From contig JAXLST010000006.1 in NCBI GenBank assembly GCA_046330435.1, forward strand, positions 451,928 through 515,927: 64,000 nt of DNA, written 5' to 3'. The notes under the pieces were generated by a model. It was not told the origin of the DNA, made no database searches, and worked only from the letters and a program-made list of their open reading frames with translations. Position numbers and translations under genes: made by a program. Position 1 is the first letter of the stretch. Every line of letters begins with the position of its first letter. Source of the DNA: Ga0077560 sp046330435 (lineage in GTDB: Bacteria > Actinomycetota > Thermoleophilia > Miltoncostaeales > Miltoncostaeaceae). Positions 1-8,205 of this stretch are shown here, in pieces.

Positions 1-247
1 ACCCGAGCATCGCGAACCGCACGCAGTCGACGGGGGTGCCGTCGGTGGCGTACGCCCGGGAGCCGTCCGGCAGCGTGACCTCGTCGATGTGCAGCGGCGA
101 GTGGATGGTGATGCTGCGCCCGATGGCGCTGCGGTTCCGGTCGGGGGCGATCACGCTCACCCGCCCCACGCGGTCCAGGGCCTGCTTCAGCGCGAACAGC
201 CCCGGGGAGTCCACCCCGTCGTCGTTGGTCACCAGGATGTGGGTCAT
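1..247 (-). CDS. surE: SurE 5'/3'-nucleotidase, N-terminal part
   Basis: Survival protein SurE, a metal-dependent phosphatase acting on nucleoside monophosphates. The visible N-terminus reads MTHILVTNDDGVDSPGL; the NDDG motif is the metal-binding signature of the family, and it is followed by the typical APDRNRSAIGRSIT stretch. The gene runs off the left edge, so only about 82 residues are present. Its ATG overlaps the TGA of truA (ATGA), so the two are translationally coupled on the minus strand. Confidence 0.9.
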   Translation of the reverse strand, partial: MTHILVTNDDGVDSPGLFALKQALDRVGRVSVIAPDRNRSAIGRSITIHSPLHIDEVTLPDGSRAYATDGTPVDCVRFAMLG

Positions 248-1026
248 GTGCCGGCGGCGAGTATGGCACGGGGCCCGGGCGCCCCGTCCCCGGGGTAGCG
301 CACCGCCACGAGGGTGAGCGGATGGGCCGGCGCCGTCGGGCCGGCGGCGGACCGCGGCGCCCCCTCCAGCAGCGCCGCCAGCCGGTCCGGCGACCACCGG
401 CCGCGGCCGACCATGAGCAGCGTCCCCACGAGCACCCGGACCATGTGCCGCAGGAAGGCGTCCGCCTCGATGCACAGCACCAGCTCGTCCTCCCGGGCCT
501 CCCAGTCGCAGCGCAGGACGGTGCGGTGGAAGAACACGTGCTGGGTGTCGGTCGGGGTGAAGGCCGTGAAGTCGTGCTGCCCGACGACCAGCGCCGCCCC
601 GGCGTCCAGCAGCGCGGCATCGAGCCGGCCGGGGTGGTGCAGCACCCGGTCGCGGCGCAGCGGCGACGGCGCGCCGGCGAGCACCCGGTACTCGTAGGCC
701 CGGCTCACCGCGTCGGTGCGGGCGTCGAAGCCCTCGGGTGCCGCCCGGACGTCCCGCACGGCGATGTCGGCCGGCAGGACCCCGGCGAGCGACCGGAGCA
801 GGCGTCGTGGATCCGGGTCGCTCTCCACGCGCAGGCTCACGACCTGCCCGGTGGCGTGGACGCCCGCGTCGGTGCGGCCCGCGACGCGCAGCGACACCGG
901 CTCGCGCAGGACGGTGGCGAGCGCGGCCGACAGCACGCCCTCGCAGGTCCGCTGCCCGGGCTGGGCCGCCCACCCGGCGAACCCGGCGCCGTCGTACTCG
1001 ACGAGCAGGCGCAGGGTGGTGCTCAT
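244..1026 (-). CDS. truA: tRNA pseudouridine(38-40) synthase TruA
   Basis: About 260 residues. TruA isomerises uridines 38-40 of the tRNA anticodon arm. The start is set at the ATG giving MSTTLRLLVEYDGAGFAGW, a canonical TruA N-terminus. The catalytic aspartate lies in the AGRTDAGVHA motif near residue 55, and the family C-terminal segment FLRHMVRVLVGTLL is present. The open frame continues upstream past 1026, but that part is antisense to the acetyltransferase gene. truA often closes the alpha ribosomal operon in this group; here a DUF429 gene and an opposite-strand GNAT gene separate it from rplQ. Confidence 0.93.
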   Translation of the reverse strand: MSTTLRLLVEYDGAGFAGWAAQPGQRTCEGVLSAALATVLREPVSLRVAGRTDAGVHATGQVVSLRVESDPDPRRLLRSLAGVLPADIAVRDVRAAPEGFDARTDAVSRAYEYRVLAGAPSPLRRDRVLHHPGRLDAALLDAGAALVVGQHDFTAFTPTDTQHVFFHRTVLRCDWEAREDELVLCIEADAFLRHMVRVLVGTLLMVGRGRWSPDRLAALLEGAPRSAAGPTAPAHPLTLVAVRYPGDGAPGPRAILAAGT

Positions 1027-1041
1027 CCCCGCCCCCGCGGG

Positions 1042-1047
1042 TACCGT
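1042..1047 (+). promoter_or_regulatory. -10 box (TACCGT) for a leaderless GNAT gene
   Basis: TACCGT fits TANNNT and ends 6 bases before the GTG at 1054, with no Shine-Dalgarno site. The spacing puts the transcription start at or next to the start codon. It lies in the 27-bp gap between divergent truA and the acetyltransferase. Confidence 0.5.
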
Positions 1048-1053
1048 GACCCC

Positions 1054-1614
1054 GTGATCCGCACGCCCCGACTGCGCCTGGTGCCGCTGCCGGCCGCCGA
1101 CCACCTCCGGCTCGCCCGGGGACTGCGGCCGCGCTCGGTCGCCGCCCCGGACGACTTCCCCGGCGGGCCCGACCCGGTCCCCGCGTGGCTCCACGAGCGC
1201 CACGGCATCCGGGTGTCCCGGGATCCGTCGGCGGCGCGCTGGCTGCTGCGGGCGATCCTGCTCGCCGACGGCACCATGGCCGGGCACATCGGCTTCCATG
1301 ACGTGCCCCACCCGCGGGTGGCGGCCTTCGCGGACGCCGGCTTCGAGGGCGAGCTGCCCGACCTGGACGGGCCCGCCGCCGAGTTCGGGTACACGGTGTT
1401 CACCCCGCACCGGCGGCGGGGGTACGCCACCGAGGCGGCGAGCGCCCTGGTCGCCTGGGCGCTCGCAGAGGAGCGGCTGGCGGGGGTGGTCGCCACGACG
1501 TCGCTCGGCAACGAGGCGTCGCAGCGGGTCCTGGCGCATGCGGGGCTGGAGGTCATCGGCCGCTGCCGCTCGGATGACGGGGAGCGGGAGCTGGTGTGGT
1601 GGCGGGGGGCATGA
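1054..1614 (+). CDS. GNAT family N-acetyltransferase (RimJ/RimL-like)
   Basis: About 186 residues. It begins VIRTPRLRLVPL, the usual opening of RimJ/RimL-type acetyltransferases, and contains FGYTVFTPHRRRGYATEAA, which matches the acetyl-CoA pyrophosphate loop (R-R-x-G-x-A). The segment TSLGNEASQRVLAHAGL is the family motif B region. The acceptor could be a protein N-terminus or a small amine; the sequence does not decide. GTG 1054 is preferred because a TANNNT box lies just before it. The gene is divergent from truA, and its 3' end overlaps the convergent DUF429 gene by 62 bp. Confidence 0.85.
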   Translation: MIRTPRLRLVPLPAADHLRLARGLRPRSVAAPDDFPGGPDPVPAWLHERHGIRVSRDPSAARWLLRAILLADGTMAGHIGFHDVPHPRVAAFADAGFEGELPDLDGPAAEFGYTVFTPHRRRGYATEAASALVAWALAEERLAGVVATTSLGNEASQRVLAHAGLEVIGRCRSDDGERELVWWRGA

Positions 1615-2410
1615 GGATGCGCCCCTCGATGCGCTCCCGCGGCGTCCCGTCGCTCGTCAGCGCGGCGACGTCCCGCACGCCCCGCCAGAGCCCCAGCGCC
1701 GCCACCGCCGCGTCGAACGCGTCCTGCGACGCGGCCAGCGCATCGGCGTGCCCGGTGACCGCATCGCCGAGCTCCTCGACGACCGCCGCTCGGAACGCCT
1801 CGCCGCGCAGCCGCGCGGCGGCCGGGGCCAGCCACCGCGCCATCTGACGGGGGAACACCTCCGCGGCCATCGGCAGCCGCGGGGGGTCGAACGGCCAGAT
1901 CGCCACCCCTGCGTCCGCCAGCCGCAGCAGCTGTGGCATGCCCCACAGGGACTGGGCGCCCACGCTCCCCGGCCCGGACAGCTGCAGCACCGACGACGGC
2001 CGCGCGCCCGCGGCGATGGCGTCCCGCTCGGTCGCCCGGTACTCGTCGCCGTCCATCGCCGGCTTCGGCCGGATCCCGGGGCCCCAGAACGGCTCGGGCC
2101 GCTGCCGCACCCACCCGGGGTCCGACGCCGTGCCCAGTCCGGCCCACCGCCACACCTCGCCCGCCGACCGCCAGCCCTCCCGGGCCGCGACCCACGCGGG
2201 GACGCCGAACGCGAAGTCCAGGCCCACCAGCGTCTCGGGCTCCTCGAACACCACGTCGGCGACCGCGTCGATCGTGGCGTCCCGCCCCCGGCCGCCCTCC
2301 AGGGCGACGAGGCGGCCGTCCTCGACGACGGCCAGAAAAACAGCGGAGGCCGCGTCCACATCGGACGCGGCCCCGCTCCAATCCACCCCGACGGTGCGCC
2401 GGGGAACCAT
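1553..2410 (-). CDS. DUF429 family protein (predicted RNase H-like nuclease)
   Basis: About 285 residues, starting at the ATG that gives MVPRRTVGVDWSGA. The GVDWSG motif near the N-terminus and the later GLDFAFGVP segment fit DUF429, a family predicted from fold comparison to resemble RNase H nucleases but without a firm role. It follows rplQ on the same strand after only 16 bp, so it is probably the last cistron of the ribosomal operon. Whether it does anything for ribosomes is unknown. The 3' end overlaps the opposite-strand GNAT gene. Confidence 0.7.
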   Translation of the reverse strand: MVPRRTVGVDWSGAASDVDAASAVFLAVVEDGRLVALEGGRGRDATIDAVADVVFEEPETLVGLDFAFGVPAWVAAREGWRSAGEVWRWAGLGTASDPGWVRQRPEPFWGPGIRPKPAMDGDEYRATERDAIAAGARPSSVLQLSGPGSVGAQSLWGMPQLLRLADAGVAIWPFDPPRLPMAAEVFPRQMARWLAPAAARLRGEAFRAAVVEELGDAVTGHADALAASQDAFDAAVAALGLWRGVRDVAALTSDGTPRERIEGRILMPPATTPAPAPRHPSGSGR

Positions 2411-2426
2411 CAGCGGATCGCTGCCC

Positions 2427-2798
2427 CTAGGCGGCGGCGACGGGCTCGCGGGTGAGCTCCAGGAGCACCATCTCCGCGGCGTCGCCCTGACGCGGGCCCA
2501 GCTTGAGGGTCCGCGTGTAGCCACCGTTCACGTCCCGGAAGGCCGGGGCGATCTCGTTGAAGAGCCGGTACGTGACCTCCTTGTTCCGCAGCAGGGCGAT
2601 CGCCTGCCGGCGGGTGTGGAGGGTGTCGGCCTTCCCCAGGGTGATGGCCTTCTCCGCGATGCTCCGCGCGAGCTTGGCCTTCTGGGCGGTGGTCTGGATG
2701 CGGCCGTGCGTCAGCAGCGCGGTGGCCAGGTTCGCGCCCAGCGCCTTGCGGTGCGCGCTGTCGCGGTTGAGCTTCGGGCCTTTGCGTTGATGACGCAC
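2427..2798 (-). CDS. rplQ: 50S ribosomal protein L17
   Basis: 123 residues starting MRHQRKGPKLNRDSAHRKAL, a textbook L17 opening. L17 lies at the exit side of the large subunit. It follows rpoA after 37 bp, the standard end of the alpha operon. The C-terminus LLELTREPVAAA is short, without the long extension seen in some actinobacteria. Confidence 0.97.
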   Translation of the reverse strand: MRHQRKGPKLNRDSAHRKALGANLATALLTHGRIQTTAQKAKLARSIAEKAITLGKADTLHTRRQAIALLRNKEVTYRLFNEIAPAFRDVNGGYTRTLKLGPRQGDAAEMVLLELTREPVAAA

Positions 2799-2835
2799 GG
2801 GTGGGTCTCCTTACAGAACGGTCGGGTCGGGGAGG

Positions 2836-3771
2836 TTACTCCATCCGGAGGCTCAGGCCGTGAGCCGCCAGATTCTCCTTGACCTCTTCGATGGACTTCT
2901 TGCCGAAGTTCGGGATGGCGGACAGCTCGGCCTCGGTCTTGCTGACCAGGTCGCCGATCGTCTCCACGCCCACGCGCTTCAGGCAGTTGTAGGACCGGAC
3001 GCCGAGCTCCAGCTCCTCGATCATGATGTCGTGGAGGTTGCCGCCCGGGCGCTCCTCCTCCGGCTCCGGCTGGCCCGGGATCTTGGCGTTCTCCGGGTCC
3101 GCGAAGATCGCGAGGCGCCGGATGAGGGTCTCGGCGGCCTCCGCCACGGCCGCGCGGGGCTCCACGCTGCCGTTGGTCTCCACCTCGAGGATGAGCTTGT
3201 CGTAGTCGGTGCGCTGACCGACGCGGGCGGAGCTCACCTCGTAGCGCACGCGCTTGACGGGGGAGAAGTTGGAGTCCACCGGGATCACGCCGATCACGGT
3301 GTTCGGGCCCTTGTTGCCCTCCGCCGTGTGGTACCCGCGGCCCCGGGCGATGGTGAGCACCATCTCCAGCTTCGCGTTCGGCAGGAGGTTCGCGATCTCG
3401 AGCTCCGGGTTGAGGATCTCGAGGTCGGCCGGGCAGGAGATGTCGCCGGCGGTCACCGGGCCCGGCCCGGTCTTCGCCAGCTCGACCTCGATCTCGGCGA
3501 CGTCGCCGTGGAGGCGGCAGATGAGGCCGCGCAGGTTCAGGATGATGTCGGTGACGTCCTCGCGGACGCCGTCGATCGTCGTGAACTCGTGCTGCACGCC
3601 CTCAACGCGGACGGACGTGACGGCGGCGCCCTCCAGGGAGGAGAGCAGCACGCGGCGGAGGCTGTTGCCGTAGGTGTGGCCGAAGCCACGGTCCAGCGGC
3701 TCCACCTCGAACACCCCGAGGGTGTCGGAGATGGGGTTGTAGCTCATGCGGGGCGACTGGACGTCGATCAC
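2836..3771 (-). CDS. rpoA: RNA polymerase subunit alpha
   Basis: 311 residues. The N-terminal assembly domain carries the conserved FGHTYGNSLRRVLLSSLEGAAV. The C-terminal domain, from about residue 240, has the helix-hairpin-helix segments (LELGVRSYNCLKRVGVETIG) that contact UP elements and activators. The start is GTG at 3771, preceded by an AAGGA-like site. The 116-bp gap to rpsD is the longest in this part of the operon and holds a small hairpin (3788-3803), so some independent control of rpoA-rplQ is possible. Confidence 0.97.
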   Translation of the reverse strand: MIDVQSPRMSYNPISDTLGVFEVEPLDRGFGHTYGNSLRRVLLSSLEGAAVTSVRVEGVQHEFTTIDGVREDVTDIILNLRGLICRLHGDVAEIEVELAKTGPGPVTAGDISCPADLEILNPELEIANLLPNAKLEMVLTIARGRGYHTAEGNKGPNTVIGVIPVDSNFSPVKRVRYEVSSARVGQRTDYDKLILEVETNGSVEPRAAVAEAAETLIRRLAIFADPENAKIPGQPEPEEERPGGNLHDIMIEELELGVRSYNCLKRVGVETIGDLVSKTEAELSAIPNFGKKSIEEVKENLAAHGLSLRME

Positions 3772-3887
3772 GCTCGTGTTCCTTCGTTCCGGCGTCGGCC
3801 GGAGTGCGACTACCGACGCGATTGAGCCCGCAGCATCGGCGCCCGGGCTGCGTCGAGTGGCCCGGGCACCATCGCTCGCGGGAACCG

Positions 3888-4508
3888 TTACTTGGAGTAG
3901 AGCTCCACGATCAGCTGCTCACGCACCGGCGTGTCGATCTCGTTGCGCTCGGGGAAGCGCAGGATCTTGCCGGTGAGGGAGTCGTGGTCGGCCTGCAGCC
4001 ACGGCGCCAGGGACGACACCATCTCGGTGTTCTGGCGGATGATGGCCTCGGACTTGGAGTTCTGCTTGACGCTGATGATGTCGTCGGGCCGGACCTGGTA
4101 GCTCGGGATGTCCACGCGGCGGCCGTTCACGAGGAAGTGGCCGTGGCGGACGAGCTGACGGGCCTCGCGGCGGGACGAGGCGAACGCGAGGCGCGTCACC
4201 ACGTTGTCCAGACGCATCTCGAGGAGGCGCAGCAGGTTCTCGCCGGTGATGCCCGGCTGGCGGCTGGCCTTCTCGTAGTAGCGGCGGAACTGCTTCTCGA
4301 GCACCTGGTAGTAGCGGCGCATCTTCTGCTTCTCGCGCAGCTGGAGGAGGTACTCGCTCTGGCGGATGCGGCCGCGGCCGTGCTCACCCGGCGGGTACGG
4401 GCGGGTGGTGACGGAGCACTTCGGCGTGTAGCAGCGCGCGCCCTTCAGGAAGAGCTGCTCGCCCTCGCGGCGGCAGACCTTGCAGACGGAACCGGTGTCA
4501 CGAGCCAT
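3888..4508 (-). CDS. rpsD: 30S ribosomal protein S4 (zinc-binding form)
   Basis: 206 residues. Four cysteines in the first 31 residues (C9, C12, C26, C31) mark the zinc-binding form of S4. The central S4 RNA-binding domain follows (LRLLEMRLDNVVTRLAFASS, then RQLVRHGHFLVNGRRVDIPS). S4 is a primary 16S rRNA binder and an assembly initiator. It lies 13 bp after rpsK. Confidence 0.97.
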   Translation of the reverse strand: MARDTGSVCKVCRREGEQLFLKGARCYTPKCSVTTRPYPPGEHGRGRIRQSEYLLQLREKQKMRRYYQVLEKQFRRYYEKASRQPGITGENLLRLLEMRLDNVVTRLAFASSRREARQLVRHGHFLVNGRRVDIPSYQVRPDDIISVKQNSKSEAIIRQNTEMVSSLAPWLQADHDSLTGKILRFPERNEIDTPVREQLIVELYSK

Positions 4509-4521
4509 CTTCAGTTACCTC

Positions 4522-4920
4522 TCAGACCCGGCGCCGCTTGCGCGGCCGGCAGCCGTTGTGCGGAACGGGGGTCACGTCCGTGACCGAGGTCACCTCGAGG
4601 CCCGCGGCCTGCAGTGAACGGATCGCGGTCTCGCGCCCGGAACCCGGGCCCTTGACGTAGACATCGACCTTCTGGAGACCGTGCTCCATGCCCTTCTTCG
4701 CGGCGGAGTCGGCGGTGACCTGGGCCGCGAACGGCGTGCTCTTGCGAGAGCCCTTGAAGCCCGCGGAACCCGCGGTCTCCCAGGCGATCACGTTCCCCTG
4801 CTTGTCGGTGAGCGTGACGATCGTGTTGTTGAACGACGTCTTGATGTGCGCCTGACCGACGGCGATGTTCTTACGCGCGCGGCGGCGAGTGCGGCCGCGG
4901 GTGACCTTCTGGCGAGACAT
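4522..4920 (-). CDS. rpsK: 30S ribosomal protein S11
   Basis: 132 residues. The family signature AHIKTSFNNTIVTLTDKQGN is near the N-terminus, and the C-terminal PVPHNGCRPRKRRRV is almost invariant in bacterial S11. S11 forms the platform next to the E site. It starts 9 bp after the rpsM stop. Confidence 0.97.
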   Translation of the reverse strand: MSRQKVTRGRTRRRARKNIAVGQAHIKTSFNNTIVTLTDKQGNVIAWETAGSAGFKGSRKSTPFAAQVTADSAAKKGMEHGLQKVDVYVKGPGSGRETAIRSLQAAGLEVTSVTDVTPVPHNGCRPRKRRRV

Positions 4921-4929
4921 GGACCCCCG

Positions 4930-5304
4930 TTACTTCTTCTTGCGCTGCTTGCCGACGGTCTTCTTCGGCCCCTTGCGGGTACGCGCGTTCGTCTTGGTGC
5001 GCTGGCCGCGCACGGGCAGCCCGCGGCGGTGGCGGAGGCCGCGGTAGCACGCGATCTCCATGAGGCGCTTGATGTCGTTGGCGCGCTCACGGCGCAGGTC
5101 ACCCTCGACGATCAGCGTCTTCTCGATGACGTCGCGGAGACGCCCGACCTCTTCCTCGGTGAGGTCGCGGACGTACGTGTCGCGATTGATGCCGGACTCC
5201 TCCAGCACCTTGTTCGCGGTCGATCGGCCGATCCCGTAGATGTACGTGAGGCCGATCTCGACCCGCTTCTCACGGGGGATGTTCGTTCCGGCGATGCGAG
5301 CCAT
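4930..5304 (-). CDS. rpsM: 30S ribosomal protein S13
   Basis: 124 residues starting MARIAGTNIPREKRVEIGLT. It contains YGIGRSTANKVL and the conserved YRGLRHRRGLPVRGQRTKTNARTRKG region (positions about 88-113), ending in a lysine-rich tail. S13 in the small-subunit head contacts S19 and the P-site tRNA. An upstream extension of the frame is rejected because it runs through rpmJ. Confidence 0.97.
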   Translation of the reverse strand: MARIAGTNIPREKRVEIGLTYIYGIGRSTANKVLEESGINRDTYVRDLTEEEVGRLRDVIEKTLIVEGDLRRERANDIKRLMEIACYRGLRHRRGLPVRGQRTKTNARTRKGPKKTVGKQRKKK

Positions 5305-5306
5305 GG

Positions 5307-5420
5307 CTACCCCTGCACCTGCTTGTGGCGGACGTTCTGGCAGATCACCATCACCTTTCCGTGACGGCGGATCACGCGGCACTTCTCGCAGATCGGCTTG
5401 ACCGACGGGCGGACCTTCAC
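5307..5420 (-). CDS. rpmJ: 50S ribosomal protein L36
   Basis: A 37-residue gene starting with GTG: VKVRPSVKPICEKCRVIRRH onward. C11, C14, C27 and H32 give the zinc-ribbon form of L36. A GGGAG Shine-Dalgarno site lies about 6 bases upstream. It ends 2 bp before rpsM starts. infA normally lies directly upstream but is absent: the 94-bp gap to map has no room for it. Confidence 0.95.
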   Translation of the reverse strand: MKVRPSVKPICEKCRVIRRHGKVMVICQNVRHKQVQG

Positions 5421-5514
5421 AGCGTTCTCCCGGACGTCGCGACACCCGGGGGCGCCGACTTGTGGGTCGAGTTCTGGCAGGCGGAAAAGATCCGCCCGCG
5501 AGCGGCCGCGAATA

Positions 5515-6324
5515 CTAGCACGTCAGGATCCGCGGTCCGGAGGAGGTGATCGCGACGGTGTGCTCCCAGTGCGCGGACAGGGATCCGTCGCGCGTGGTGA
5601 CGGTCCAGCCGTCGGGAGCGAGCGTCACGTCGGGGCCGCCGATGTTCACCATCGGCTCGATCGCGATGACCAGGCCCTCCACCAGCGGCTCGCCGGTGCC
5701 GGGCTCCCCGATGTTCGGGACGTTCGGGGGCTCGTGCATCGAGCGCCCCACCCCGTGCCCCACGAGGCTCTCCACGCAGGTGAAGCCCTCGGCCTCGACC
5801 TCCGTCTGCACCGCGTGGCCGATGTCGCCCACGCGGTTGCCGAGCACGGCCGCGGCGATGCCGCGGTCCAGGGCGCGCCGGGTGACCTCGATGAGCCGCG
5901 CGACCACCGGGTCGACGTCGCCCACCGCATAGGTCCGGGCGGCGTCGGAGACCCAGCCGTCGAGCACGGCCCCGCAGTCGATCGAGATGAGGTCGCCGTC
6001 CGCGAGGGCGTACTCGCCCGGGATCGCGTGGACGACCTGGTCGTTGACCGACGGGCAAATGGTGGCGGGGAAGCCGCGGTAGCCCTTGAAGGCCGGCACG
6101 CCGCCGCCGTCGCGGATCACCTGCTCGGCGATCTCGTCGAGGCGGGCGGTGGTGGTGCCCACCGCGACCTCGCGGGCCATCGCCTCGTGGGCGGCCGCGA
6201 GCAGCCGGCCGGAGGCCGCCATGGCGTCGATCTCCCCCGAGGTCTTCGGGATCCCGGAGGTCGACGAGCGCGGAGCCGCGCCCAGGGCCCTAACCGCCCT
6301 GGATCGCCGACGCGATCTGGCCAT
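5515..6324 (-). CDS. map: Type I methionine aminopeptidase
   Basis: Removes the initiator methionine from nascent proteins. Metal ligands of the pita-bread fold are visible: ISIDCGAVLDGWVSDAARTY (two Asp), the histidine in SLVGHGVGRSMHE, and the glutamates in AIEPMVN and WEHTVAI. The start is uncertain. The conserved opening IPKTSGEIDAM lies upstream of the first internal ATG (6222). ATG 6324 has a GAGG site 4 bases before it and is used here, which makes map overlap adk by 35 bp and gives about 20 extra arginine-rich residues. Confidence 0.9.
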   Translation of the reverse strand: MARSRRRSRAVRALGAAPRSSTSGIPKTSGEIDAMAASGRLLAAAHEAMAREVAVGTTTARLDEIAEQVIRDGGGVPAFKGYRGFPATICPSVNDQVVHAIPGEYALADGDLISIDCGAVLDGWVSDAARTYAVGDVDPVVARLIEVTRRALDRGIAAAVLGNRVGDIGHAVQTEVEAEGFTCVESLVGHGVGRSMHEPPNVPNIGEPGTGEPLVEGLVIAIEPMVNIGGPDVTLAPDGWTVTTRDGSLSAHWEHTVAITSSGPRILTC

Positions 6325-6940
6325 ACACCTCGTCCTGGCCCCGCTCGCCGTCGATCTCCCGCAGGAGCCCGCGGCTCCCGTAGTACTCGATGAGGGGGGC
6401 GGTCTGGGCCTCGTACACGTTCAGGCGGTTCGCGACCGCGTCGGAGCGGTCGTCGTCGCGCTGGTACAGGTCGCACGGCTCGCCCGTGGACTCGCACGGC
6501 TCGCCGCCGTAGGGCGCGAACACCTCGTGGTAGCTCTTGCCGCAGTTCCGGCACAGCCAGCGGCCGCCCAGGCGGCGCACCAGCTCGTCGCGCGACACCG
6601 ACAGCAGCAGCACGTGGTCGATGGGCGCCTGCTTCTCGCCCAGCATCACGTCCAGCGCCTCGGCCTGGCCGATGGTGCGCGGGAAGCCGTCCAGCAGGTA
6701 GTTCCCCGCGGCCTCGCCCACCAGGCGCTCGCGGATCATCCCCACCACCACGGCATCCGGCACCAGCTCACCGGCGTCCATCGCGCGCTTGGCCTCGAGG
6801 CCCAGCGGCGTGCCGCGCTTGACCTCGTCCCGCAGCAGGTCGCCGGTGGAGAGGTGGGTGAGCCGGAGGTCGGCCTTCAGGCGCTCGGCCTGGGTGCCCT
6901 TCCCGGCGCCGGGGGGGCCGAGGAACACGAGGCGTGCTAT
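6290..6940 (-). CDS. adk: Adenylate kinase with a probable ATA start
   Basis: Interconverts AMP+ATP and 2 ADP. Walker A loop GPPGAGKGT, AMP-binding segment STGDLLRDEV, DGFPRT motif, and a cysteine-type zinc LID (CRNC, then two more Cys after a GGEPCESTGEPC stretch). Standard length is 214-217. An ATA codon overlapping the secY stop (ATAG) would give IARLVFLGPPGAGKG, matching the usual M-R-L-V-L-L opening, with an AAGGG site 8 bases upstream. The first conventional candidate, GTG at 6928, would remove half of the first beta strand and has no well-placed Shine-Dalgarno site. The gene lies between secY and map, as is usual. Confidence 0.92.
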   Translation of the reverse strand: MARLVFLGPPGAGKGTQAERLKADLRLTHLSTGDLLRDEVKRGTPLGLEAKRAMDAGELVPDAVVVGMIRERLVGEAAGNYLLDGFPRTIGQAEALDVMLGEKQAPIDHVLLLSVSRDELVRRLGGRWLCRNCGKSYHEVFAPYGGEPCESTGEPCDLYQRDDDRSDAVANRLNVYEAQTAPLIEYYGSRGLLREIDGERGQDEVYGQIASAIQGG

Positions 6941-8199
6941 CGGAGGAACCCTTCGTAGTTGCGCATCATGAGCTGCGCCTCCATCTGCCGGATGGTGTCG
7001 AGCGCGACACCCACGACGATGAGGATGGAGGTGCCGCCGAGGACGCCGAAGAAGACGTTCGACTCGGGCAGGTACTTGAAGATGATGCTCGGCAGCGCGG
7101 CGATGATCGCCAGGTAGATCGCGCCCGGCAGCGTGAGCCGCGTGAGCACGCGGTCCAGGTACACCGCCGTGGGACGCCCGGGACGCACGCCGGGGATGAA
7201 CCCGCCGTACTTCTTGAGGTTGTCCGCCTGCTCCACCGGGTTGAAGATGATCGCCGTGTAGAAGTAGGTGAACATCACGATGAGCAGGGCCTCGAAGATG
7301 ATGTAGTACCAGGACCCCGGGGCCAGCCAGTTCGCGACCGACTGGAAGAACGAGCCGCGGCCGGCGAACTCCGCCAGCGTCGGCGGCAGGATCACCACGG
7401 ACGCCGCGAAGATGACCGGGATCACGCCCGCCATGTTCACGCGCAGCGGCATGTAGGTCTGCCCGCCCGAGGTCATGCGCCTGCCCACCACGCGTTTCGC
7501 GTACTGGATGGGGATGCGGCGCTGCCCCTCGTTGATGAAGACCACGCCGACGACCACGCCGATGGCGATGACGAACACGATGATCTGCGTGAGCGGCTGC
7601 AGCTCCAGCCACCCGCGGATGCCCGACGGGATGGCGGCCACGATGCCGGCGAAGATCATCAGGGAGATGCCGTTGCCGACGCCCCGCTGCGTGATGAGCT
7701 CGCCCAGCCACATCACCATCGTGGTGCCCGCGGTGAGCGAGATCACGATGAGGTAGAGCCGCCCGGAGCTGAACTGCGGCAGCGCGTCCTGGCTCTTGAA
7801 GTACAGGACGTACGCGACCGACTGGACCGCGGCGAGGACCACCGTGAAGTACCGCGTGTACTGGGTGATCTTCTGCTGCCCGGCCTCGCCCTCCTTCTGG
7901 AGCTCCTCCAGACGGGGGATCACGACCGTCATCAGCTGGATGATGATGCTGGCGGTGATGTACGGCATGATGCCGAGCGCGAACACGGCGAACCGCGTCA
8001 GCGCGCCCCCGGCGAACAGGTTCAGGAAGTCCAGAAGCCGTGAGCCGCGCTGGTCGATCGCCGCCTGAAGGGCGTCCAGGTCGACCCCCGGGACGGGCAC
8101 GAAGGACCCGACCCGGAAGATGACCAGGATGAAGGCGGTGAACAGGAGCTTCTTGCGAAGCTCCGGCGACCCGAGCGCGGTGAGCATCGACCGCAGCAC
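6937..8199 (-). CDS. secY: Protein translocase subunit SecY
   Basis: 420 residues with ten hydrophobic segments, the central channel of the Sec translocon. Typical stretches are FVPVPGVDLDAL near the N-terminus, the plug-region FLNLFAGGAL and the C-terminal GGTSILIVVGVALDTIRQ. The start is GTG 8199 with a GGAG site upstream, 6 bp after rplO. It is co-transcribed with the spc ribosomal genes, and its partner SecE is encoded at 52594-52944. Confidence 0.97.
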   Translation of the reverse strand: MLRSMLTALGSPELRKKLLFTAFILVIFRVGSFVPVPGVDLDALQAAIDQRGSRLLDFLNLFAGGALTRFAVFALGIMPYITASIIIQLMTVVIPRLEELQKEGEAGQQKITQYTRYFTVVLAAVQSVAYVLYFKSQDALPQFSSGRLYLIVISLTAGTTMVMWLGELITQRGVGNGISLMIFAGIVAAIPSGIRGWLELQPLTQIIVFVIAIGVVVGVVFINEGQRRIPIQYAKRVVGRRMTSGGQTYMPLRVNMAGVIPVIFAASVVILPPTLAEFAGRGSFFQSVANWLAPGSWYYIIFEALLIVMFTYFYTAIIFNPVEQADNLKKYGGFIPGVRPGRPTAVYLDRVLTRLTLPGAIYLAIIAALPSIIFKYLPESNVFFGVLGGTSILIVVGVALDTIRQMEAQLMMRNYEGFLR

Positions 8200-8205
8200 G
8201 GTGGG

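Noticed and set aside
5421..5514. Hidden infA gene
   Set aside because: Read in all frames on the minus strand, the gap is too short (94 bp for a protein of about 70 residues) and contains no IF1-like sequence.
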